Position numbers and translations under genes: made by a program. Source: Pseudomonas sp. TH31 (lineage in GTDB: Bacteria > Pseudomonadota > Gammaproteobacteria > Pseudomonadales > Pseudomonadaceae). Taken from it: a stretch of DNA of 64,000 nucleotides. Positions 58,097 to 64,000 of this stretch are shown here, piece by piece. Below the pieces are notes generated by a model. That model had not been told where the DNA came from. It did not search any database and worked only from the letters and a program-made list of their open reading frames with translations. The stretch covers positions 1 to 64,000 of the forward strand of contig NZ_JAEKEZ010000009.1 of the NCBI RefSeq assembly GCF_016650815.1. Direction: 5' to 3'. Numbering within the stretch: the first letter of the stretch is position 1; the number at the start of each line of letters is the position of its first letter.

Positions 58097-58469
58097 GGCG
58101 GCTCATTCGGTCGGCGTTGAAGGGCGTATGCGATCTGAGTGTAGAAGGGCTTTAGATGTTCACCCGAAGCGTTTTGGCTGCGACTGACCTGTCCCGTATG
58201 CACCCGCTCGATACGGCGCCCGGAAACAAGGAGGCCTGTGCTTTCATTGCTGATTTCGCGGCTGCTGAGCTTCCTGATCGGCTGGGTATCCCAGCGCATG
58301 CGCATGTGCCTGGTCAACGCCGTCGGGCTACTGCTCAACCGCCGGCCGACGCTGTTCGTGTCACTGATTACAGGCGGCTTGGACTTTGGTTGCGCTGGAA
58401 GACCAGCGGTCTTTGAAAGAAACTCAACGGTAAGTTACATTAAGTGAAACCTTCTGTAGAGTCATTGGC
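58097..58469. other. Intergenic region with no recognised gene
   Basis: About 370 bases. Short frames (58238-58446 plus, 58093-58338 minus) have no family I recognise. The last 40 bases before the AbiE pair contain TAAGTTACATTAAGTGAAAC, two direct TTAAGT-like hexamers that could belong to the abiE promoter or AbiEi operator. Confidence 0.5.
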
Positions 58470-59039
58470 ATGCAGCCACACTCAAACTCCAGCCAGCCAA
58501 TGGGACGACTTCTTCGGGAATTGACTCATTTGGCCAGTGAAGAGCGGTACCTGTTCACCCCGGACGATCTCCGGGCACTGGTCTCGGATATTTCCGACGG
58601 TGCCTATAAAACGCTGCTGAGCCGCGCCGCCTCGCAAGGTCATCTGACGCGAGTGTGCCGAGGGCTCTATCTGTTTGAGGCGACCCAGCCTTCAAGCGGT
58701 CTGGTGTTGTTTCATGCGGCGGCAAGGCTGCGTGCCATGCAGTTCAACTACATCAGCCTGGAAACAGCATTGAGTGATTGCGGCGTCATCTCACAGATCC
58801 CCATCAACTGGATCACGCTCATGTCATCCGGGCGCAGCAGCACCATTTCCTGTGGTCGGTGGGGCACGATTGAATTTGTGCACACTCGTCAGCCACCTCA
58901 GGATCTGCCTGGACAGTTGCACTACGACGCTCGTTGCCGATTATGGCGGGCAACACCGCAACAGGCATTGCGAGACATGAAAGTCGCGAAGCGGAACATG
59001 GATTTGATCGATTGGAGTGCTGCCAATGAGTTTGTTTGA
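58470..59039 (+). CDS. AbiEi-family antitoxin (type IV toxin-antitoxin)
   Basis: AbiEi antitoxin of 189 residues. It counteracts the AbiEii nucleotidyltransferase and represses the pair. The N-terminal winged helix-turn-helix is at LFTPDDLRALVSDISDGAYKTLLSRAASQGHLTRVCRGLYLF, followed by the C-terminal antitoxin domain (NYISLETALSDCGVISQIP, SSGRSSTISCGRWGTIEFVHT). Start ATG 58470; a second ATG at 58500 is possible. Its 3' end overlaps the toxin gene by 14 bases, as is usual for abiE. Confidence 0.88.
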   Translation: MQPHSNSSQPMGRLLRELTHLASEERYLFTPDDLRALVSDISDGAYKTLLSRAASQGHLTRVCRGLYLFEATQPSSGLVLFHAAARLRAMQFNYISLETALSDCGVISQIPINWITLMSSGRSSTISCGRWGTIEFVHTRQPPQDLPGQLHYDARCRLWRATPQQALRDMKVAKRNMDLIDWSAANEFV

Positions 59040-59928
59040 TGAACTGGTAGATGAAGCATTAAAGAACCAACAGGCTTTGGCACCCTTGCGGGTCGTGGTC
59101 GAAAAAGAATTGCTGCATCACGACATCATGCTCGCGCTGAGCGCTGCTGGAATGCTTGCCAGACTGACCTTCATCGGTGGCACCTGTTTGCGTGCCTGTT
59201 ATGGCTCAAATCGTTTGAGCGAGGACTTGGACTTTACCGGCGGTGCCGACTTCAATCGTGAAAGCCTGACTGAGCTCACCCATGTGTGGGTCTCCACGCT
59301 TAAAACCAAATATGGCCTTGAGGTAGAGGTCGGCGAACCTGTCCGTGAGGAAGGCAACGTCGATACCTGGAAGTTGAAGGTTCAAACCCGCCCGGGCCGC
59401 AGGGATCTGCCGGCACAGCGCATCAACATCGATGTGTGTTCAATCCCGAGTTATCAACCTCGGCCAATGCAGTTGCTTAACCCGTATGGGGTCGACATGG
59501 GCACCAGTGGCCTGATCTTGCAGGCACAAACCCGTGAAGAAATTTACGCTGACAAAGTCGTGGCTTTTGCCCTGCGCCCTGACCGAATCAAGAACCGGGA
59601 TCTCTGGGATCTGGTTTGGTTGCGCCAGCAGGGCATAACACCGCAATTGGAGTTGATCGCAAAAAAATTGGCCGATCACCATTGCGAGCAAAATGAGTTC
59701 CTGGCGTTGTTCAAGGGCCGTTCGACACAGCTGGATGCAGATCCGAAAGCCGTTATCGAGTTTCGCAAGGAAATGAATCGGTTCCTGCCGGCAGAGTTAG
59801 TCGCGCACACCGTGAACGAACCGGCGTTCTGGGCGTTTTTGGTTGGGCATATACGTGATTTGTATACGGCTACAGAGAAAGCGCTGCGCGGCGCTGAGGG
59901 CATTCAAGGCTTTGAATTCAAGATGTAA
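59026..59928 (+). CDS. AbiEii-family nucleotidyltransferase toxin
   Basis: AbiEii toxin of 300 residues, a DNA-polymerase-beta-like nucleotidyltransferase that arrests growth and gives abortive-infection phage resistance. The catalytic motifs are intact: TFIGGTCLRACYGSNRLSEDLDF at residues 48-70 (the GG-x-S/T and DxD elements), then INIDVCSIPSY (third acidic residue), and EEIYADKVVAFALRPDRIKNRDLWDLVWL, the family helix region. Start ATG 59026; the frame from 59017 adds three codons. Confidence 0.9.
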   Translation: MSLFDELVDEALKNQQALAPLRVVVEKELLHHDIMLALSAAGMLARLTFIGGTCLRACYGSNRLSEDLDFTGGADFNRESLTELTHVWVSTLKTKYGLEVEVGEPVREEGNVDTWKLKVQTRPGRRDLPAQRINIDVCSIPSYQPRPMQLLNPYGVDMGTSGLILQAQTREEIYADKVVAFALRPDRIKNRDLWDLVWLRQQGITPQLELIAKKLADHHCEQNEFLALFKGRSTQLDADPKAVIEFRKEMNRFLPAELVAHTVNEPAFWAFLVGHIRDLYTATEKALRGAEGIQGFEFKM

Positions 59929-59948
59929 GCCCGAGTGACGGCAATATC

Positions 59949-59985
59949 AAAAATGGGCGACCTCAATGAGGTCGCCCATTTTCTT
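59949..59985 (+). terminator. Terminator after the AbiE pair
   Basis: AAAAATGGGCGACCTC AAT GAGGTCGCCCATTTTC, a perfect 12-bp stem flanked by A/T tracts. It can act in both directions. Confidence 0.85.
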
Positions 59986-60005
59986 TTCCCGGCGAGTATG
60001 CCCGC

Positions 60006-60240
60006 TCAGTGGCAGACGGGGCTGACCGTCGACTGGGGAGCCTCCAGATTCTCCAGCGCTCGGTTGATCTGGATCTCGGCCAACCCCGCCAACTGCTGAA
60101 TCGCCAGGACCACGCTGCGATGCGGGCCCTCGAGCTGGGCGGCCAGTCTGGTGGTCATGACGCTCAACAGGGTTTGAGATACAAGGTTTCAGCGGGCGTC
60201 AGATAAACGTTAACCCAGGGGCTTCAGAGAAGGAACTCTT
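60006..60240 (-). pseudogene. C-terminal remnant of a DUF6124-like protein
   Basis: The minus strand encodes NVYLTPAETL, then after a one-base shift VSQTLLSVMTTRLAAQLEGPHRSVVLAIQQLAGLAEIQINRALENLEAPQSTVSPVCH and a stop at 60006. This matches the C-terminal pattern of the same small family as the relic at 48587 (LEGxxRSxxLxIQQLxxLxExxxNRxLxNL). The N-terminal half is missing or scrambled. Confidence 0.5.
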
Positions 60241-60578
60241 GTACTCGCCTCATGCAGATTTTAAAGTTACGGCGCTTTCCCGCGAAAGCACGCATATAAA
60301 TATAAAATTGGAGGAAGTAAGGGCGCATAAAGGCAGTAGAGTACCGATGATCTATTGAGTAACCGTTCCTTTATCCGAGCTATGTGAGCGTCTCCATTCC
60401 CCAAGTGTAGGTTATTCTCAGCATTTTTTTATATAAGCTCACGCTTGTCACCAGGCTGTTGATTGCAGCCTAGTCCTTTTGTGCACCCCGCGCCCTGGAA
60501 ACCAATCATCCAATCCACGACAATTTGCGCGGCAATCGCGACCACATCGCTGCGCCCTCGCTCATACTTTTCCCTTAT
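60241..60578. other. Low-GC intergenic stretch with nothing recognisable
   Basis: About 340 bases of clearly lower GC than the flanks, with tracts such as TATAAATATAAAATTGG. No coding signal or RNA signature was seen. Confidence 0.5.
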
Positions 60579-60850
60579 CTAGTAGTGGGTCGCCACGATC
60601 ACTCGTGCGCGATCAACCGGCCAGACCAGCGCAATGCCATTCCCCGTATCGTAAACCCCCTCCGGTGTTGTCTGCCATTTTCCAGCCCGCAGGTACCCCC
60701 GCCCTAATTTGTGCGGCACCGATGGGCTTCGTCACCCGTCCTGCAGTTGAGCGCGGGGGCATCCTCCTGCGTCACCCTTTGCAAGTGTTTGCCCAGTGCG
60801 GTGGCGAGCCAAATGTGAGGCGACTTAATGAACGACTCATGAATAAATGC
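60579..60850 (-). pseudogene. Degenerate class A beta-lactamase C terminus
   Basis: Reading the minus strand across two frame changes gives HIWLATALGKHLQR, then IRAGVPAGWKMADNTGGG, then VYDTGNGIALVWPVDRARVIVATHY and a stop at 60579. This follows the C-terminal class A pattern (MA.TL..LL..., LIRAGxPAGWxVADKTGxGxYGTTNDIAVIWPxxRAPxVLVTYF). The KTG box reads N-T-G here, and the active-site SxxK half is not present. It is a relic, not a resistance gene. Confidence 0.5.
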
Positions 60851-61134
60851 CCTTTGTGCGCCGAGAGTGACGGTGCTGAAAGTTAGCCTCAACGATTAAA
60901 ACTACGCTGGCTTTGGCACGAGATTGAAGGCGGCTGCTTAAGTTTGGGGTTATTCCTATTTCCGGCGTGTGGCATTACTTGGTAGGGCTATTCAATATAG
61001 GGGGTAAGTCAGGTCTTTGCCGCTTCGGTAATATATGTACAACATATCCTATGTTGTTATATTGCCATCGGGTCGCTATTTTAATCGGCCATGTCGTAAG
61101 TTTTATCACTTAAGTGCTTTCCTCGGAGGAACTA

Positions 61135-61608
61135 ATGAAGATCAGCCTGGCGCCAATGACCGCCGCCGCCTATGCATCGTTCAAGGCTTACAGCATCGCC
61201 GATTTTGCCGAGCAGATGCAGCGTACGGGGCAATGGCCCTCTGATCAGGCGCCGGCATTGGCCGCGCACAGCTTTGCCGAAGTATTACCTGAAGGCTTGT
61301 TGACCCCCGGCCACTATCTGTTCGAGATCCAGGACCTGACCTTGGGCGAAAGCGTCGGGGCGATCTGGGTGGGCGTGGTGGAAGAGCAACTGCGCGAAGG
61401 TTTTGTCTTCGACCTGGTGATCCATGAGTCTTTCCGCCGCCAGGGTTATGCACAGTTGGCCATGTTGCAGGTCGAAGCGTTCTTCAAGACCTTGAACGTG
61501 TCATCCATTGCCCTGGAAGTGTATGCCGACAATGTCGGGGCCCGCCGGCTTTATGATGAGTTGGGCTATCAGGTGACCAGTCAAAGCATGCGCAAGTCCC
61601 TGGAGTGA
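61135..61608 (+). CDS. GNAT N-acetyltransferase
   Basis: GNAT acetyltransferase of 157 residues, start MKISLAPMTAAAYASFKAYSIADFAEQMQ at 61135 after GGAGGA at 61125-61130. The acetyl-CoA-binding region reads FVFDLVIHESFRRQGYAQLAMLQVEAFFKTLNVSSIALEVYADNVGARRLYDELGYQVTSQSMRKSL, a clear GNAT fold (R-R-Q-G-Y-A motif A). Substrate unknown. Confidence 0.9.
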   Translation: MKISLAPMTAAAYASFKAYSIADFAEQMQRTGQWPSDQAPALAAHSFAEVLPEGLLTPGHYLFEIQDLTLGESVGAIWVGVVEEQLREGFVFDLVIHESFRRQGYAQLAMLQVEAFFKTLNVSSIALEVYADNVGARRLYDELGYQVTSQSMRKSLE

Positions 61609-61683
61609 TTTTACCCGCTTGGGCGTTGGCGGCTCTTGTGGGGGTTGAGTATTTTTATTGATTGGCTGGGGTTTAAACCTGTT

Positions 61684-62010
61684 ATGAGATTTATATTAGT
61701 GGCTGTTTTAATGCTGGGTATTTCGGGCTGCGGTACTGTCAGCAGTGTTTTTTTCGATGACGAGTGGGTTGCGAGTTCACTTAAAGGCTACCAGACCCAA
61801 TGTGACTCATTACCTCGGGCCTTCAGTGGTGTGGCCTATGACTTCTGTGTGCTGAATGGTCCTCCCCGGCATGAACCCGCCGATACAGTGTCGAATGTTA
61901 ATGGCACACCATTGATTATTGTGGATTTTTTCCTGTCCGTCATATTTGACATTGTAGTGTTGCCCTATACCGTTTATGCCCAGGTGGTAAACGGTAATCT
62001 CGAGATTTAA
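61684..62010 (+). CDS. YceK/YidQ-like (DUF1375) lipoprotein
   Basis: Small lipoprotein of 108 residues. The lipobox LGISGCGT ends a short signal peptide (MRFILVAVLMLGISGC). The body, YDFCVLNGPPRHEPADTVSNVNGTPLIIVDFFLSVIFDIVVLPYTVYAQ, matches the YceK family (proline-rich turn, then P-x-x-x-x-D-x-x-x-S-x-x-x-D-x-x-x-L-P-Y-T). Start at ATG 61684; the frame from 61636 has no signal peptide start. Role unknown. Confidence 0.8.
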   Translation: MRFILVAVLMLGISGCGTVSSVFFDDEWVASSLKGYQTQCDSLPRAFSGVAYDFCVLNGPPRHEPADTVSNVNGTPLIIVDFFLSVIFDIVVLPYTVYAQVVNGNLEI

Positions 62011-62521
62011 CACCTGCAGACGTTTGATTCCGCCGCCGCTGAAGATCTTCAAGTAGCGAGGCCGCCGGCGCCATTTTCAACCGTGTTCTGGATTTGGATG
62101 CGGGGGGCAGTGAAGCGTCGTCGGTTTCGGCATTGATTTTGTATAAATACTCTAAACTGAACAACTACTCTATTTTGTCGCTGCTTAGGGGGATATAGGC
62201 GTAGATTGGATAAGAGAAGTACTAGATTCAAGGGTGTGTAGTGCTCGTCTGTCAGAATTAATTGTAAGTAAAAACTGTAATTTTATTCTTGTTTGTTTTC
62301 TAGGACTTTTCCTAAAGGCGCTGTGATGTGCGCTGTTTATCTTTGTGGCGTCAAACAGCCAATAGGGAATATTCGTTATTTAACCGGTTTGAAATTTTTA
62401 TAGGTGTGGTGGTTCGCCGTCTTGAACATCTTTAAGTTTGCCGTGGATCTAACGTGTCCGTTTTACCTGGCTGGATCGTTTTGACTTAACTAGCGATTAT
62501 CTCAATCACAGGTAGTGAAAA
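62011..62521. other. Low-GC intergenic region upstream of the fimbrial genes
   Basis: About 510 bases with a marked drop in GC (for example AATTGTAAGTAAAAACTGTA). No gene was recognised; the short frame FNRVLDLDAGGSEASSVSALILYKYSKLNNYSILSLL near 62076-62197 resembles nothing I know. The long untranslated region may carry fimbrial regulatory sites. Confidence 0.5.
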
Positions 62522-63022
62522 ATGTTTAGAAAACTTGCGTTCTCCCTTTCGTCAGTTGCTGTGCTGGTGAGTTCTTCCCTGGCCATGGCCGCGACGGAAG
62601 AGGCCATCACCATTCAACTCAAGGCCAATGTGCCGGGTGCGACTTTCCATGTTCGTCCGCCAGCGACAGAAGACTGGACCTCCGTTCAGGAAATTCGCTG
62701 GGATACCCAACGTAAGCAACTGGTTAACTGGAGTAAAAAACTCGAGGTCTTGAGTACTACGACCGGCATCAATGCCAAGCTCGTCGACGTACCGCAACTG
62801 ATTAGCGGTTCCAACAGGATTAACCTGGAAGTGTTTGTCCACGATAAAAAAGTGGAGATCAATAGCGCCGAAGTGGTCAATGCTGCAGATGCCCTGGCGG
62901 GCCGCCAGGTAGCGTTTGAAATCAGGCCAGAGCAGACCACTGGCTCCACTCCTCATCCCGAAGGCGACTACACCGGCACCGTGGCGCTGATCTTCGAGCC
63001 GGGTGCTCCTTCCAATCCCTGA
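62522..63022 (+). CDS. CS1-type fimbrial major subunit
   Basis: Pilin of 166 residues of the CS1/Cbl (alpha, alternate chaperone-usher) fimbrial family. The signal peptide is MFRKLAFSLSSVAVLVSSSLAMA, with cleavage before ATEEAITIQLKANVPGATFHVRP. The body matches the family (DTQRKQLVNWSKKLEVLSTTTGINAKLVDVPQLISGSNRINLEVFVHDKKV ... GDYTGTVALIFEPGAP). Start ATG 62522. It is followed by a hairpin and the usher gene, the expected alpha-fimbrial order. Confidence 0.88.
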   Translation: MFRKLAFSLSSVAVLVSSSLAMAATEEAITIQLKANVPGATFHVRPPATEDWTSVQEIRWDTQRKQLVNWSKKLEVLSTTTGINAKLVDVPQLISGSNRINLEVFVHDKKVEINSAEVVNAADALAGRQVAFEIRPEQTTGSTPHPEGDYTGTVALIFEPGAPSNP

Positions 63023-63064
63023 TAGGCGGTGACTGTAAACGCTTGATTTGCGGTTGCATCACGC

Positions 63065-63100
63065 GGCTGGCGAGCCACTCAGCTCCGCCAGCCCGTTTTT
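63065..63100 (+). terminator. Hairpin between pilin and usher (attenuator candidate)
   Basis: GGCTGGCG ... CGCCAGCCC followed by GTTTTT, 43 bases past the pilin stop. In chaperone-usher operons such a partial terminator commonly lets pilin mRNA exceed usher mRNA. Confidence 0.65.
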
Positions 63101-63131
63101 AACTTTTCCGTTCGCCAAGAGAATTCCCTGC

Positions 63132-64000
63132 ATGTTCCCGATGACGCCCATCGCGGCGGCGCTTGCACTTTTTTTCTGTGCCGGTGCGCTCGCGGCCCCC
63201 TCTGCCGTCGGCACCACGCCTCGCAGTTTAATGGCCCAGGCCAAGGGCCTGCCCAGTGAGTTCGAGGAGCATTTTTTTGATGTGCCGTTGGCCGTACGCG
63301 TCGAGCTTGACCAACAATTTCTCGGGGAAGCGATGATCGTGCTGTCGCGCGATGACCGCATCACCCTGCTGGAGTTTACCGACGTTGCCGACAGCCAGAT
63401 CCCGGCCAATGAGCGCGACACCTGGGGCGCCTACCTGCAACAAGGCGTGCCGTTGGGCGCCTGTGCCGGCAGTTGCCCGGAACAGATGCTGGCCGTGCAC
63501 TACAGCCTGGAAAACTCGCTGGTGTCGATCGCCACCGAGCACGCCGAGCGCGACACGCAGACCCCGCGTTTTTACGACCAGCCACGCGGAGGCAGCACCG
63601 GCCTGATCGTGCGCAACCAGGTGAACCTCAACGGCGGCCAGGAGCAGGACCTGGGCGGGCGCTACGGCCTGGAGGCCAGCGCCAGCCTCGGTAACTGGAC
63701 CCAGAGCTTCAATATGCAACTGGCGCGCATGAGCATGTCGGTACAGCTGGGTTCGCCACTGTGGCTGGTCATCGACGCCCAGCGGGTACGTCAGGTGCTG
63801 ATCAACCTGCTGTCCAATGCGATCAAGTTTACCGAGGAGGGACAGGTCCGCGTCGAGGCTGAACTGACTGTGGACCTGCTTGTGCCTACGACGGGTCGGC
63901 TACGTGTGGTGGTGTCGGACACCGGGGTGGGTATCTCCAGGCGCCAACAGCTGCGACTGTTCCAGGCGTTTTCCCAGGTGGACGAATCCGTCACGCGCAA
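63132..64000 (+). CDS. In-frame chimera: fimbrial usher N terminus fused to histidine-kinase ATPase domain (runs past window)
   Basis: The open frame from ATG 63132 begins with a signal peptide (MFPMTPIAAALALFFCAGALA), then about 170 residues of the N-terminal domain of a CS1-type (TcfC-like) outer-membrane usher (LPSEFEEHFFDVPLAVRVELDQQFLGEAMIVLSRDDRITLLEFTD ... LIVRNQVNLNGGQEQDLGGRYGLEASASLGNWTQSFNMQLAR). Without any stop it then becomes VQLGSPLWLVIDAQRVRQVLINLLSNAIKFTEEGQVRVEAEL...VVVSDTGVGISRRQQLRLFQAFSQVDESVTR, a histidine-kinase ATPase domain with N, G1 and F boxes. The junction is at about 63729-63765. The frame was checked (194 codons to 63714). It could be a real deletion fusion or an assembly join. 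Confidence 0.8.
   Translation, partial: MFPMTPIAAALALFFCAGALAAPSAVGTTPRSLMAQAKGLPSEFEEHFFDVPLAVRVELDQQFLGEAMIVLSRDDRITLLEFTDVADSQIPANERDTWGAYLQQGVPLGACAGSCPEQMLAVHYSLENSLVSIATEHAERDTQTPRFYDQPRGGSTGLIVRNQVNLNGGQEQDLGGRYGLEASASLGNWTQSFNMQLARMSMSVQLGSPLWLVIDAQRVRQVLINLLSNAIKFTEEGQVRVEAELTVDLLVPTTGRLRVVVSDTGVGISRRQQLRLFQAFSQVDESVTR

Noticed and set aside
58238..58446. Possible small membrane protein starting at a GTG
   Set aside because: No ribosome site, no recognisable family, and overlapping alternative frames of equal quality.
60479..60886. 135-residue ORF on the plus strand
   Set aside because: No family similarity by eye; the opposite strand carries beta-lactamase-like residues, so this frame is likely a shadow of the relic.

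Overview
The window looks like a chromosome segment from a Pseudomonas of the fluorescens group. It is GC-rich with pseudomonad-style proteins, it carries the REP/BIME palindromes typical of that group (including a REP-associated RAYT transposase), and it has complete yfiRNB, kyn/ant and mmsAB loci. No rRNA, tRNA, CRISPR array, integrase or IS element was found.

Layout. (1) 0.1-9.3 kb: recC-recB-recD, the RecBCD recombination/repair nuclease. (2) 9.4-11.8 kb: yfiR-yfiN-yfiB, a periplasm-to-c-di-GMP signalling module. (3) 11.8-15.9 kb: a LysR regulator divergent from mmsA-mmsB (valine catabolism), then a cupin. (4) 16.2-27.5 kb: a nearly complete tryptophan-to-catechol route: kynB-kynA, an AroP-like permease, antABC, antR, kynR divergent from kynU, and a second permease. 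It runs Trp to formylkynurenine to kynurenine to anthranilate to catechol. (5) 27.4-33.5 kb: LysR/TauE exporter, a small ABM monooxygenase, mdaB-LysR, an NAD-dependent epimerase, then fragments of an MFS transporter and a HAD protein, and a DUF218 protein. (6) 33.5-36.9 kb: D-aminoacylase, the RAYT gene, a 118-bp tandem REP array, and a glyoxalase-fold protein. (7) 36.9-43.2 kb: AraC regulator, alkyl-DHAP-synthase-like flavoprotein, GlpD-like oxidase and FGGY kinase, with a REP-linked duplication of the kinase 5' end. (8) 43.2-44.6 kb: a second, ~196-bp periodic REP array, then an HBM-type chemoreceptor. (9) 46.8-51.5 kb: a probable LPS/lipid A phosphate-remodelling group (histidine phosphatase, PAP2, ArnT-like transferase, metallophosphoesterase). 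(10) 51.5-55.0 kb: GNAT enzyme and a three-gene KaiC-like ATPase/histidine kinase operon. (11) 55.1-56.6 kb: a third REP array whose spacers are copies of the 3' end of an embedded acetyltransferase gene. (12) 56.7-64 kb: DUF2252 protein, AbiE type IV toxin-antitoxin pair, a lower-GC stretch with beta-lactamase and DUF6124 relics, GNAT and YceK-like genes, and a CS1-type pilin followed by an in-frame usher/histidine-kinase chimera that runs off the window.

A pervasive feature is single-base deletions that break otherwise normal genes: recB, recD, a LysR start, the AroP-like permease, the ABM protein, DUF218, glyoxalase, kinase (twice), ArnT-like (twice) and GNAT. Most lie in or beside short homopolymers or CCGGG/GGGCCC contexts, and adding one base restores the expected length each time. 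I read most of these as probable sequence-consensus errors and annotate the restored genes, flagging each one. The most interesting biology is the three REP arrays, which have copied pieces of neighbouring genes, and the usher-kinase chimera at the right edge.
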